A stretch of DNA of 18,688 nt, from contig VBPR01000024.1 in the NCBI GenBank assembly GCA_005877345.1, forward strand, positions 2,044 through 20,731, read 5' to 3'. The notes below the pieces were generated by a model. That model saw nothing but the letters and a program-made list of their open reading frames with translations. It did no database searches and was not told where the DNA came from. Shown piece after piece: positions 1 to 5,758 of this stretch. The position numbers and the translations under genes were made by a program. The first letter of the stretch is position 1. The number at the start of each line of letters is the position of its first letter. Source of the DNA: Nitrososphaerota archaeon (lineage in GTDB: Archaea > Thermoproteota > Nitrososphaeria > Nitrososphaerales > Nitrososphaeraceae).

Positions 1-2
1 TT

Positions 3-386
3 TTTAGTTCCTCTGCCTATACCGTGTCTGCAGAAATTACAACATCTTGCACGGGCACGAGTAAAAAGACCCAGGAATGCCAGACTTTTGACACCGAAAC
101 TGAGAAACTTCAAAACTGGAAGTGTACGTTAAATAAAGACGGTAAGACTTGGAGTTGTACCCAAGCGATGATGGTAGGTCCCTCTAAGATATCACCTAAT
201 CTTGATCGGGCTTTAGATTTTGCGGTACAAGGAAAATCTGATAATAATACAAAAGTTTCCAAAGGCGATTTTTCCAAAGATCAGAGTGTTTTAAGCGGTG
301 AATCCATTAATAAAAATAATAATAGTCCCTACGATCTAAATAAAAAACAAGAAAGTTCCGAATCTACAAATAAGAGTATTGGTTAG
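3..386 (+). CDS. Secreted Cys-containing hypothetical protein, 5' end outside window
   Basis: The frame is open to the left edge of the window, so the gene starts upstream. A GTG at 24 is available as a start but need not be used. The first residues (FSSSAYTVSAEI) resemble the end of a signal peptide and its cleavage zone. Four cysteines follow in two pairs (TTSC, QEC, WKC, WSC), which suggests disulfides in an exported protein. The last ~60 residues are rich in Asn, Lys and Ser and look disordered. I do not recognise the family. The composition fits an extracellular or surface protein. The stop is TAG at 384-386. Confidence 0.6.
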   Translation, partial: FSSSAYTVSAEITTSCTGTSKKTQECQTFDTETEKLQNWKCTLNKDGKTWSCTQAMMVGPSKISPNLDRALDFAVQGKSDNNTKVSKGDFSKDQSVLSGESINKNNNSPYDLNKKQESSESTNKSIG

Positions 387-395
387 CAAGTCAGA

Positions 396-464
396 TCAAT
401 GCGCTCGATCAATCCATGTCTTTGATTCTTCAATTTCTTTTTGTAATATTTGTTCTACAGTCAT
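396..464 (-). CDS. Possible 22-residue micro-ORF or N-terminal gene remnant
   Basis: The reverse strand has an ATG at 464 and a TGA at 396-398, encoding MTVEQILQKEIEESKTWIDR plus two residues. The composition (amphipathic, Glu/Lys-rich) is protein-like and unlike random AT-rich translation. It may be a truncated N-terminus of a longer helical protein or a genuine small protein. It faces the end of the secreted-protein gene. There is no recognised domain. Confidence 0.25.
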   Translation of the reverse strand: MTVEQILQKEIEESKTWIDRAH

Positions 465-513
465 AGTCTTAAATCTAATTAGGCTAAATGAAGATATAAT
501 ATACAAGGTCACT

Positions 514-664
514 TAAAGAGAGGGAGAACCTGCAATTACTAAAATTTTATAATATATCAATATTCATACCTTCTACATATCCTTAAAGAAGAATAGACTG
601 GATTAGGCGACCAATCGTACGCCGCCTAACCCAAGTCAATCTATGAAATAGGTGTCTCTCTTTA
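514..664. repeat. Nested inverted repeat, MITE-like
   Basis: TAAAGAGAG at 514-522 is a perfect inverted match to CTCTCTTTA at 656-664. Just inside, ACCT (528-531) matches AGGT (650-653). A second imperfect hairpin lies in the interior, with a 7-bp core TTAGGCG (603-609) and CGCCTAA (623-629). A 151-bp unit with terminal inverted repeats could be a miniature element or a folded RNA. No clear target-site duplication is visible. Confidence 0.35.
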
Positions 665-884
665 CTGATAATTATTCAAACTGAAATTTAAAGATTAAGA
701 AAAACTGATATCATTGCAGTGTTCTTGAAAGACAAAAACAACACCACTCCATCAGCAAATGAGTCACTTGTTTGTTTGTTGGGTTTGTTTACCCGAATTT
801 ATTATGAAATGTCCGAAATAAAATAATTAATTATATAATTCTCTAAATTGTAAATATGATATTTATTATCACTTCTTTCTTTAC

Positions 885-959
885 CGTTAGGGTGGAAATT
901 CGTTGGTAGTTGACAATAAGAGAAGAGAAGAGAAGGGCAGCCATTAGAACACCCTAACG
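885..959. repeat. Perfect 10-bp inverted repeat bounding 75 bp
   Basis: CGTTAGGGTG at 885-894 is the exact reverse complement of CACCCTAACG at 950-959. The interior contains a purine tract made of AAGAG units. No duplicated flank was seen. It could be the ends of a very short miniature element or the stem of a long hairpin. Confidence 0.4.
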
Positions 960-981
960 ATTATATTCAATTACTTAAATA

Positions 982-1035
982 AAACCGGTGAGCCAAAGGA
1001 CAAGAGTGCAAGCAATAATTTTAGCCCACCAGTTT
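982..1035. repeat. Imperfect 13-bp inverted repeat
   Basis: The arms 982-994 and 1023-1035 pair at 10 of 13 positions, around a 28-nt spacer. On its own it is weak, but it sits between two stronger inverted repeats. Confidence 0.2.
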
Positions 1036-1093
1036 GTGAATCTCTTTTAAGATTATTAATAGAATACTCAAAATGTTATAAAAACTTTAAAGG

Positions 1094-1155
1094 CCTGATG
1101 GGAAGGATATGTTGGCAGAATGGAGACTATTGTCATGCCATGTCTTCCCATCAAG
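1094..1155. repeat. Strong stem-loop, possible structured RNA
   Basis: TGATGGGAAG at 1096-1105 pairs perfectly with CTTCCCATCA at 1144-1153. Further inside, TGGCA (1113-1117) pairs with TGCCA (1136-1140), leaving an 18-nt loop. It is much more GC-rich than its surroundings. It could be a non-coding RNA, a transcript end or a mobile-element remnant. There is no T-run directly after it, so an intrinsic terminator is less likely. Confidence 0.4.
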
Positions 1156-1215
1156 TCTACCGAGTAGTGATATAATATTGTACAATCAAAAATAAATAAT
1201 TTTCTAGGTTCTAGC

Positions 1216-1460
1216 CTATTCAAAATTATAACCTTTTAATGCTAGCCTACAAGCATCAAGTAAATCATCATATGAAGTCTCTTTCTTGTTTAGGTCTAAC
1301 TCTTCAGCCCATGCAGTTCTTAATGATAAAATAAGTTTCTCATAACGTTCAGTTATTGCTGTATTCGCAAGGATTTAACTTTTAGCAAAACTTATCAGAG
1401 GATCAGTGATCCGGTTATAAGCAAACTTAATAGACTTTTTTTTGCTTTTTGAAACTATCG
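1216..1460 (-). pseudogene. Eroded small gene with an in-frame TAA
   Basis: On the reverse strand a well-composed stretch (about 1371 down to the stop at 1216-1218) reads ERYEKLILSLRTAW, then acidic residues, ending ACRLALKGYNFE. It has no start codon. The same frame continues upstream through a single TAA (1375-1377) into ITDPLISFAKS and a Lys/Ser-rich segment up to about 1460, where it runs into the next gene. This fits a gene broken by one nonsense change and with its 5' end lost. The product is not recognised. It could be chance, since the upstream half is basic and low-complexity. Confidence 0.4.
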
Positions 1461-1470
1461 AAAGTTGTAT

Positions 1471-1740
1471 ATGAAAGGAAGGACTATACGGTTGGCATAT
1501 AGTAGCAGCACTGAAGTACTTGGACAACTAATGCGATTCAAAGATAAAAATATCGTAAAAATTTCCCCTAAAAATTATACACTGAATAACGGAGTAGAGT
1601 GCTGTTGCGTGGGATTAAAATCCAATGACGGAATTGACTTCTCAGTCCAAGCATATGGTAAAGAGGCAAGACAATTGCATGAACAAGCCACAATGATGGC
1701 TACAAAATCCAATAATGCTTCTCTAACCATTCCTTACTAG
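1471..1740 (+). CDS. Hypothetical protein, 89 aa
   Basis: The ATG at 1471 starts MKGRTIRLAYSSSTEV; a TTG at 1465 would add two residues. The middle carries a Cys triplet (VECCCVGL) and the C-terminal part contains an AYGKEARQLHEQA helix. There is no signal peptide or membrane segment, and I do not recognise a family. It lies in the gene-poor accessory zone, and the next small frame begins 5 nt after its stop behind a GAGAGG sequence, so the two could be co-transcribed. Confidence 0.5.
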   Translation: MKGRTIRLAYSSSTEVLGQLMRFKDKNIVKISPKNYTLNNGVECCCVGLKSNDGIDFSVQAYGKEARQLHEQATMMATKSNNASLTIPY

Positions 1741-1745
1741 GAGAG

Positions 1746-1934
1746 GTGTTCGAGTTATATCTGAAAAAGAAACCTTTAGGCTATAAAGATCCCAATTCGT
1801 TTATTTGGTCTCACTTCTATGAACCAAATTTGAAAAAATATAGATACTTTCACAACAATAAATTAGATAGCGGTAGATCTAGACTTAATTCATTCGTTAT
1901 ACAGTTCTTCTTGATTTTTATTATTCGTAGATAA
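1746..1934 (+). CDS. Possible small hypothetical protein, 62 aa
   Basis: A GTG start at 1746 follows GAGAGG, which also spans the gap from the previous stop codon. The first ~38 residues are rich in aromatic and basic residues (GYKDPNSFIWSHFYEPNLKK) and look protein-like. The C-terminal 20 residues turn hydrophobic and may be read-through of non-coding sequence. It could be a real short gene coupled to the preceding one or the remnant of a longer one. No family is recognised. Confidence 0.3.
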   Translation: MFELYLKKKPLGYKDPNSFIWSHFYEPNLKKYRYFHNNKLDSGRSRLNSFVIQFFLIFIIRR

Positions 1935-2032
1935 TTCTTTGATGTTTGCAAAAATTAATTTTATTTACTTACGAACATTACGACGTTATCTTCTACCTTC
2001 ACGATCTGAAAAATTAAAACAAGAAATATGTA

Positions 2033-2293
2033 TTAGGGTTTGGGGTGTACAACCTCAGGAACGTGGTAACAAGAACTTGTTGCTACTTCATCTTCTTTTT
2101 GTTCTTTTTTGCACTGTGCATCGCTGGCAAAACAATAGATGTAGCCGGTCACTATCTTGTAACAGTAATCTTTATTTTTATTTACATCCAAAGCATTCGC
2201 TTTATTTATTGGAGTATAACCAGCCAGAATGCTTGCCCCAATCATTACTACTGACGCAATTACAAATATTGCAACTGTTCCTTTTTGATTCAT
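2033..2293 (-). CDS. Small secreted Cys-containing protein, 86 aa
   Basis: I take the ATG at 2293; a TTG six bases upstream would add two residues. MNQKGTVAIFVIASVVMIGA begins a clear signal peptide or N-terminal anchor, with a probable cleavage after the Ala-Asn-Ala near residue 34. The mature part has four cysteines (DYCYK, IYCF, QCKK, SSCYH) and a Lys/Glu-rich middle. Small exported proteins of this layout are common in soil Thaumarchaeota, but I cannot name a function. The opposite-strand frames across this interval are shadows. Confidence 0.7.
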   Translation of the reverse strand: MNQKGTVAIFVIASVVMIGASILAGYTPINKANALDVNKNKDYCYKIVTGYIYCFASDAQCKKEQKEDEVATSSCYHVPEVVHPKP

Positions 2294-2393
2294 TACCAAG
2301 GCTTGAATATGAGCAGTATTAAACGTTCGCTTATTGCCCGATTACTAAATATCCGATAACTAATTAATTATTTATTTGCGAACGATATGACGT

Positions 2394-2468
2394 TCATTGA
2401 GGGCCATTATCGTCATTCAATCCGCCAAGATCTCCAGGAACTCTAGGGGCTTTTGGAACTAAATACAT
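2394..2468 (-). CDS. Possible 24-residue micro-ORF (Pro/Gly/Asp-rich)
   Basis: The reverse strand reads ATG at 2468 to TGA at 2394-2396 and encodes MYLVPKAPRVPGDLGGLNDD plus four residues. The frame stays open upstream of the ATG with a hydrophobic stretch (NFRLDFISI), so it may be the end of a small membrane-anchored protein starting at a TTG near 2486. The Pro-Gly-Asp-Leu-Gly-Gly composition does not look random. Function unknown. Confidence 0.3.
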   Translation of the reverse strand: MYLVPKAPRVPGDLGGLNDDNGPQ

Positions 2469-2751
2469 TATCGATATAAAATCCAATCTAAAATTCTTAA
2501 TTCAGTAGTGTTCGGAAAGTCAAAAGGAATAGGCACAGAATAATCAGAGGAGATCCATCTACGACTTCAGCCAAAGCACTTGTCTATCCTATAGTTCCGG
2601 GCAAATTAATGGGTCCATGCCACCGATATGAATCAACCGATAACTTGACAGAACCTTTAATTGATGTATATGTACAGCCTACTCAAGGAAGATAGTACTA
2701 GATTTTTAGATGATTCCTGCATGCTGTATTTGTCATGGATTCCAAGACAAG

Positions 2752-2760
2752 ATTATATAT
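2752..2760 (+). promoter_or_regulatory. TATA box of the tRNA-Phe gene
   Basis: ATTATATAT at 2752-2760 is centred about 27 bp upstream of the first tRNA base, the expected archaeal TATA spacing. Confidence 0.55.
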
Positions 2761-2783
2761 AATTTGTACAGAAGGTTAGCTGT

Positions 2784-2877
2784 GCCGTCGTAGCTCAGCC
2801 TGGGAGAGCACTCGACCTATAATTTTGGGGTGATGCTGAAGACCGAGCTGTCGTGAGCTCAAATCTCACCGACGGCA
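2784..2877 (+). tRNA. tRNA-Phe(GAA) with 20-nt non-canonical intron at 30/31
   Basis: The cloverleaf is complete. The 7-bp acceptor stem is GCCGTCG/CGACGGC, with discriminator A at 2877. The D-stem is GCTC/GAGC (2793-2796, 2806-2809) and the T-stem is GTGAG/CTCAC (2853-2857, 2865-2869). Anticodon GAA is at 2838-2840 in the loop CTGAAGA. The anticodon stem pairs fully (CTCGG/CCGAG) only if bases 2815-2834 are removed, which places the intron between tRNA positions 30 and 31. The junctions fit a relaxed bulge-helix-bulge: exon CACU pairs with intron GGUG, with bulges CG|A and AU|G. Mature length is 74 nt. CCA is not encoded. The T-loop starts with C instead of the usual T54. The D-arm and anticodon region resemble haloarchaeal tRNA-Phe as I recall it. 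Confidence 0.93.
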
Positions 2878-2901
2878 TTAGGGTTTAATAAAATCGTTAT
2901 T

Positions 2902-3096
2902 ATGTATGAAAGTGTAACAGACATGTGTATGACAAATCCTATACTAATTGTATTCAAGCGAATCTTTTGTAAACATGACAATACTTTTTCATTTAGAAGG
3001 TATAACGACTTTGATTTCTTTGAATATAATAAATGTATTAACTGCGAAAAAACTTTGAGGTATCTTAGGGGTTTTGATGAAAGCATTAGAGGGTGA
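2902..3096 (+). CDS. Small zinc-ribbon-like protein, 64 aa
   Basis: The ATG is at 2902, 24 nt after the tRNA. Likely metal ligands are C23 and H25 (FCKHD) and C45 and C48 (CINC), separated by an aromatic/acidic segment (YNDFDFFEYNK), giving a one-site zinc ribbon. This C-x-H ... C-x2-C pattern followed by a basic end is seen in small archaeal zinc proteins, but I cannot assign a role. The stop overlaps the GTG start of the next gene (GTGA), so the two are probably translated as a unit. Confidence 0.6.
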   Translation: MYESVTDMCMTNPILIVFKRIFCKHDNTFSFRRYNDFDFFEYNKCINCEKTLRYLRGFDESIRG

Positions 3097-3311
3097 TAAT
3101 ATTTAGTATCAATCTACAAATCTTGATTATACTCTGGTGGGTAGGAGCCATTATATCTGGGATATCGCTCGTGATTCCACAGTACAACTATTACCTTATT
3201 TTGGGTTCATTGGGATGGATAACAGTAGGAATAACCTCAGGACTTATTATCTACGCGCTCGCAAGAAATAACAAAGAAAGTCAGAGAAATATGTCGTCGA
3301 ACATCAGCTGA
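3093..3311 (+). CDS. Two-helix small membrane protein, 72 aa
   Basis: The GTG start at 3093 overlaps the preceding stop (GTGA) and follows GAGG, which supports translational coupling. Two hydrophobic segments, about residues 8-27 and 34-57, are joined by a short PQYNYY turn. The tail is short and polar (ARNNKESQRN). No catalytic or binding motif is seen and the family is not recognised. It is convergent with the RAM-domain gene and overlaps its 3' end by 8 nt. Confidence 0.6.
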   Translation: MIIFSINLQILIILWWVGAIISGISLVIPQYNYYLILGSLGWITVGITSGLIIYALARNNKESQRNMSSNIS

Positions 3312-3558
3312 TTTCCTTTCCGCCTTGTTCCTCAATTACTACAAGAGTAACGGTAGAAGTTATACCAGGAATCTTTCTAATTTTACTAGTAATTGTGTGA
3401 TTCATAGTTTCAGTGTTGTCTGACTTTACTTTGACAAATATATCATGAACTCCATATGTTCCACGCACTTCTTTAACATCAGAGAGCTTGGCGATTTCAT
3501 CAATTATTCTCTCCTCTGAACCAAGGGTGCAGTTTACAAGTATGTATGCAGTAGACAA
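3304..3558 (-). CDS. Stand-alone Lrp/AsnC ligand-binding (RAM) domain protein
   Basis: These 84 residues correspond to the C-terminal effector domain of Lrp/AsnC regulators: a beta-alpha-beta start (AYILVNCTLGSEERIIDEI), the VKEVRGTYGVHDIFVKVKSD core and a C-terminal strand (TSTVTLVVI). There is no helix-turn-helix, so the protein should not bind DNA by itself. In the RAM family such single-domain proteins bind amino acids or form oligomers with full-length Lrp proteins. The start is TTG at 3558, as no ATG or GTG occurs in frame before an upstream stop. It lies just downstream of the nucleotidyl cyclase gene on the same strand (73-nt gap), so co-transcription is possible. Confidence 0.85.
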   Translation of the reverse strand: MSTAYILVNCTLGSEERIIDEIAKLSDVKEVRGTYGVHDIFVKVKSDNTETMNHTITSKIRKIPGITSTVTLVVIEEQGGKEIS

Positions 3559-3631
3559 TAATGACTTTAGGAAATTTAGTGTATTTTAGTCTTTTCTATT
3601 ATCTGTATTTTGTCGATAACGAGATAAACTT

Positions 3632-4420
3632 CTACTGTTTTAAGGTATAAAGTTTGTAAAGTTCTCCCGTTCGCTTACTAACATAGTTCCATTCTCTTGC
3701 ACTGTAATTAACCCGAACAAATTTTTGTCTCAACTCTGGATGAAGTCTAACATATACGTCATCTCCTACTGTGATATTATTTGACTTTGTAAGAGACGTC
3801 ATTTTGGCCGATACACTCATACAATAACTTATGATATCTAGAGATGAATTTTCATCATGTCCATATTGAACAATAATGTTTTCTCCCTCGTCAATTCCTA
3901 TCTTTGCGCTTAGATCAGGATAATCATACTGATTCAAAATTGGGTTTAATCCATTTTTTATGATTGTTATCATAGAAATTCCACATCTAACGGCTCTGTC
4001 ACAGACTACGTATTTGTTAGATAATGATGGAAAAAAAGCAATTACGGCATCACCAACATATTTTAAGACAAATCCTCCGTATCTATACACTGCTAATGAC
4101 ATTTCATATGTGAATGCCCGAATTATTGTTACTAATTTGTCGACTGGAAGGGTCATTGAGAGGTTTGTTGAACCCACCAAGTCCACATACAAGATGACTA
4201 GTGGAATTTTGGAATTCACATGATTTTTTAAAAAATTCTGTCCAGATTCTAAGTTTGAATCATATTGGTATCGCCTCTTAAGTGCCTTCCATATCCTGTT
4301 TTGTATTTCTTTAATTTGAATGTCTGTATCGTATATAATTTCTGATTCCAATTTTCCCTTGTTTTCACCTGCAATCATAGGAGACTTAATTTTATCGACT
4401 TGCTTATTTCCTGTAGTCAT
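3632..4420 (-). CDS. Class III adenylate/guanylate cyclase-like protein, 262 aa
   Basis: The N-terminal ~70 residues are polar with a helical linker (IQNRIWKALKRRYQYD). The cyclase homology domain runs from about 73 to 215. Metal-binding aspartates are D80 (YVDLVGSTNL) and D124 (LKYVGDAVIAFFP). K120 and D195 match the adenine-specifying Lys/Asp pair. The transition-state Asn and Arg, expected at D195+7 and +11, are S202 and K206 (YCMSVSAKM). Full-strength cyclase activity is therefore doubtful, and the protein may be weak or serve as a nucleotide sensor. There is no membrane segment, so it is probably cytoplasmic. ATG start at 4420, 78 nt downstream of a TATA box that lies in a repeated promoter element. 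Confidence 0.85.
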   Translation of the reverse strand: MTTGNKQVDKIKSPMIAGENKGKLESEIIYDTDIQIKEIQNRIWKALKRRYQYDSNLESGQNFLKNHVNSKIPLVILYVDLVGSTNLSMTLPVDKLVTIIRAFTYEMSLAVYRYGGFVLKYVGDAVIAFFPSLSNKYVVCDRAVRCGISMITIIKNGLNPILNQYDYPDLSAKIGIDEGENIIVQYGHDENSSLDIISYCMSVSAKMTSLTKSNNITVGDDVYVRLHPELRQKFVRVNYSAREWNYVSKRTGELYKLYTLKQ

Positions 4421-4804
4421 AAGGTGTATCCTTTCCGATCCTTGTGATAGTTTTCAACTAATAATAAGATACTGTTATGGTTATACATACCAATCTCTTT
4501 ATAAATTCAACCCACTGAAAACCTAGAGTGTTATACTCATAGTGGATATTTGTAGTTTTAGCTAAAATTACCGAGCTCATCAGCTCAAAATATTTAGCTG
4601 CGCACATGACCATTACACGAATACACTAAGAAATGGTAATTCGCTAGCTCAAAATAACAATGCACCTTTGAAATACCCTAGTAACTATTAATTACTTCTT
4701 TTGGTAACGTAGTATGGATATTCAAATCCTTTATCCATGTACAAGAAATTAAACAACGTCGAAGGGTATTTTTATAGCTGACTACTTTATTGGAAATTAC
4801 TAAA
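4421..4804. other. Divergent promoter region between cyclase and hydrolase genes
   Basis: The left part holds the cyclase promoter inside repeat copy 1 (4465-4505). The right part holds TTTTATAG (4770-4777), a TATA-like element about 30 bp before the hydrolase ATG, which suggests a nearly leaderless transcript. Between them is a small hairpin, GAGCT/AGCTC near 4573-4586, and otherwise AT-rich sequence with no gene. Confidence 0.45.
4465..4505. repeat. 41-bp repeat copy 1, cyclase promoter and operator-like site
   Basis: It matches 5877-5917 at 38 of 41 positions in the same orientation, and weaker similarity continues about 20 bp beyond (to ~4528). Read on the reverse strand it begins with TTTATAAA (4498-4505), a TATA box for the cyclase. 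It then contains a partial dyad TGGT/ACCA between the TATA box and the expected transcription start, a usual position for archaeal repressor sites. Confidence 0.6.
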
Positions 4805-5758
4805 ATGGGCAATACTCAAGGATCATTCAATGCACGATTCGAAGTGGAGCTTGATGAGAATCATGTTAATCGAGAAGAATGCAATGCAAACGAGAATCAG
4901 CTTAATAGCATAGTTAGACATTCAGGTGAACAAGTTCGTATAGAATTTCATACAGAAAATGAAAATGCAATTCTCGGTGCAATTTTTACAGTATCAGAGC
5001 CACCATTTCTCTCTGATGTAGATCGTGTAATTCTAGGAAATAGAATTAAAAACTTGGATAACTGCAAACTTTCAGGAGACGCTTGCAAAGGCGAGGTGAA
5101 AGCTCAGATCATGATTGAAGGACTTGACGAGCATGAGGATCAGGCAAAGGATATAGGCGAACTTATTGAAAAGCTGAATCACGACGTCCAAAATCACAAA
5201 CTAGTGGTAATCGCACCGCATGGAGGAAACATCGAACCTGGGACAGATGTGGAAGCAGAATACGTAGCAAATCATTTTTCGTGTGATCGTGTTTCTTTAT
5301 AGTTATGTAAGGGCTTTAGTAGCAATTCGAATGGCCAATCCAATAAGGATGCACTTGAGCGTTGGCATATTACTTCAACCAAAATTAGTGAAAAATCGTT
5401 CCCCAAGCTTAACACGATTATTGGGAATAATCCGTCGTTCGATTATTCCATTGCCTTTCATGGATGGACCGAAAATTCCATTTGTGTCGGTGGGAATCCA
5501 GATAACCCGGACCATGAATTGAAATGTGATATTAAGGCTGCAATCAAGAACGCTCTCAAAGAAAGGAATTCTGATATAGAAGTCCACCTTTCCCCTTGCC
5601 CTGTCGGACAATTTAACGGTGATAACCCAAAAAATATTGTAAACTGTCTGGGCACCAACGCTATTCAAATTGAACAATGCAGAGGTGCCCGTGATAATTT
5701 CCATGATGATATAGCACAGGCAGTTGTGAACGTTATCGGCACCAGAATCAATGCCTGA
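4805..5758 (+). pseudogene. Poly-gamma-glutamate hydrolase family gene with in-frame TAG at 5300
   Basis: The frame runs from 4790 (TTG) or 4805 (ATG, preferred: better codon and TATA spacing) to TGA at 5756-5758. It is interrupted only by TAG at 5300-5302, and the frame is identical on both sides. Family signatures lie on both sides. Before the stop is APHGGNIEPGTDVEAEYVA (probable zinc ligands H144 and E149, counted from the TTG). After it come RWHITSTKIS, the AFHGW histidine (H224), VGGNPDNPD and NCLGTNAIQIEQCR. The stop falls where related proteins as I recall them have an aromatic residue in an L-Y-x-F/C-x-G context, so a Tyr codon changed to amber is the simplest reading. The family hydrolyses poly-gamma-glutamate and is often phage-linked. 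The truncated 5' product would lack H224. Confidence 0.8.

Larger units (their letters stand above)
465..1215. other. Gene-poor region with several inverted repeats
   Basis: No gene with a usable start codon was found here. The stretch holds four separate inverted repeats (514-664, 885-959, 982-1035, 1094-1155) and a purine-rich tract at about 917-938. One forward frame is open without a start codon from 948 to 1175. The density of paired sequence suggests remnants of small mobile elements or structured RNA rather than protein coding. Confidence 0.5.
2294..2783. other. Intergenic region, one micro-ORF and one short inverted repeat
   Basis: CGTTCGC (2324-2330) and GCGAACG (2378-2384) form a 7-bp inverted repeat around an AT-rich spacer just upstream of the secreted-protein gene, an operator-like position. 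The micro-ORF 2394-2468 lies beyond it. From 2470 to about 2750 I see nothing more. The tRNA promoter closes the interval. Confidence 0.45.

Noticed and set aside
948..1175. A forward frame open for 75 codons in the gene-poor region
   Set aside because: It has no ATG, GTG or TTG near its 5' end, only an internal ATG at 1098, and it runs through two inverted repeats. The Cys/Trp-rich translation of that part follows from the stem-loop sequence, so chance or a deep remnant is more likely.
1939..2322. Forward 127-codon frame across the small secreted protein
   Set aside because: It is the antisense of the signal-peptide gene at 2033-2293 and has a Leu/Tyr-rich translation without domain features. 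The reverse-strand gene is far more convincing.
2784..2877. Intron placed at the canonical 37/38 site or at 31/32
   Set aside because: At 37/38 no anticodon loop results. At 31/32 there is an A-C mismatch closing the anticodon stem and the central helix of the splice motif does not pair. Only 30/31 satisfies both.
2859..3086. Reverse 75-codon frame over the zinc-ribbon gene
   Set aside because: It overlaps the tRNA 3' end and is the shadow of the coupled gene pair on the forward strand.
5283..5522. Forward ORF read as a frameshifted continuation of the hydrolase
   Set aside because: The true continuation is in the same frame as the 5' half and is broken only by TAG at 5300-5302. This frame gives no family motifs.
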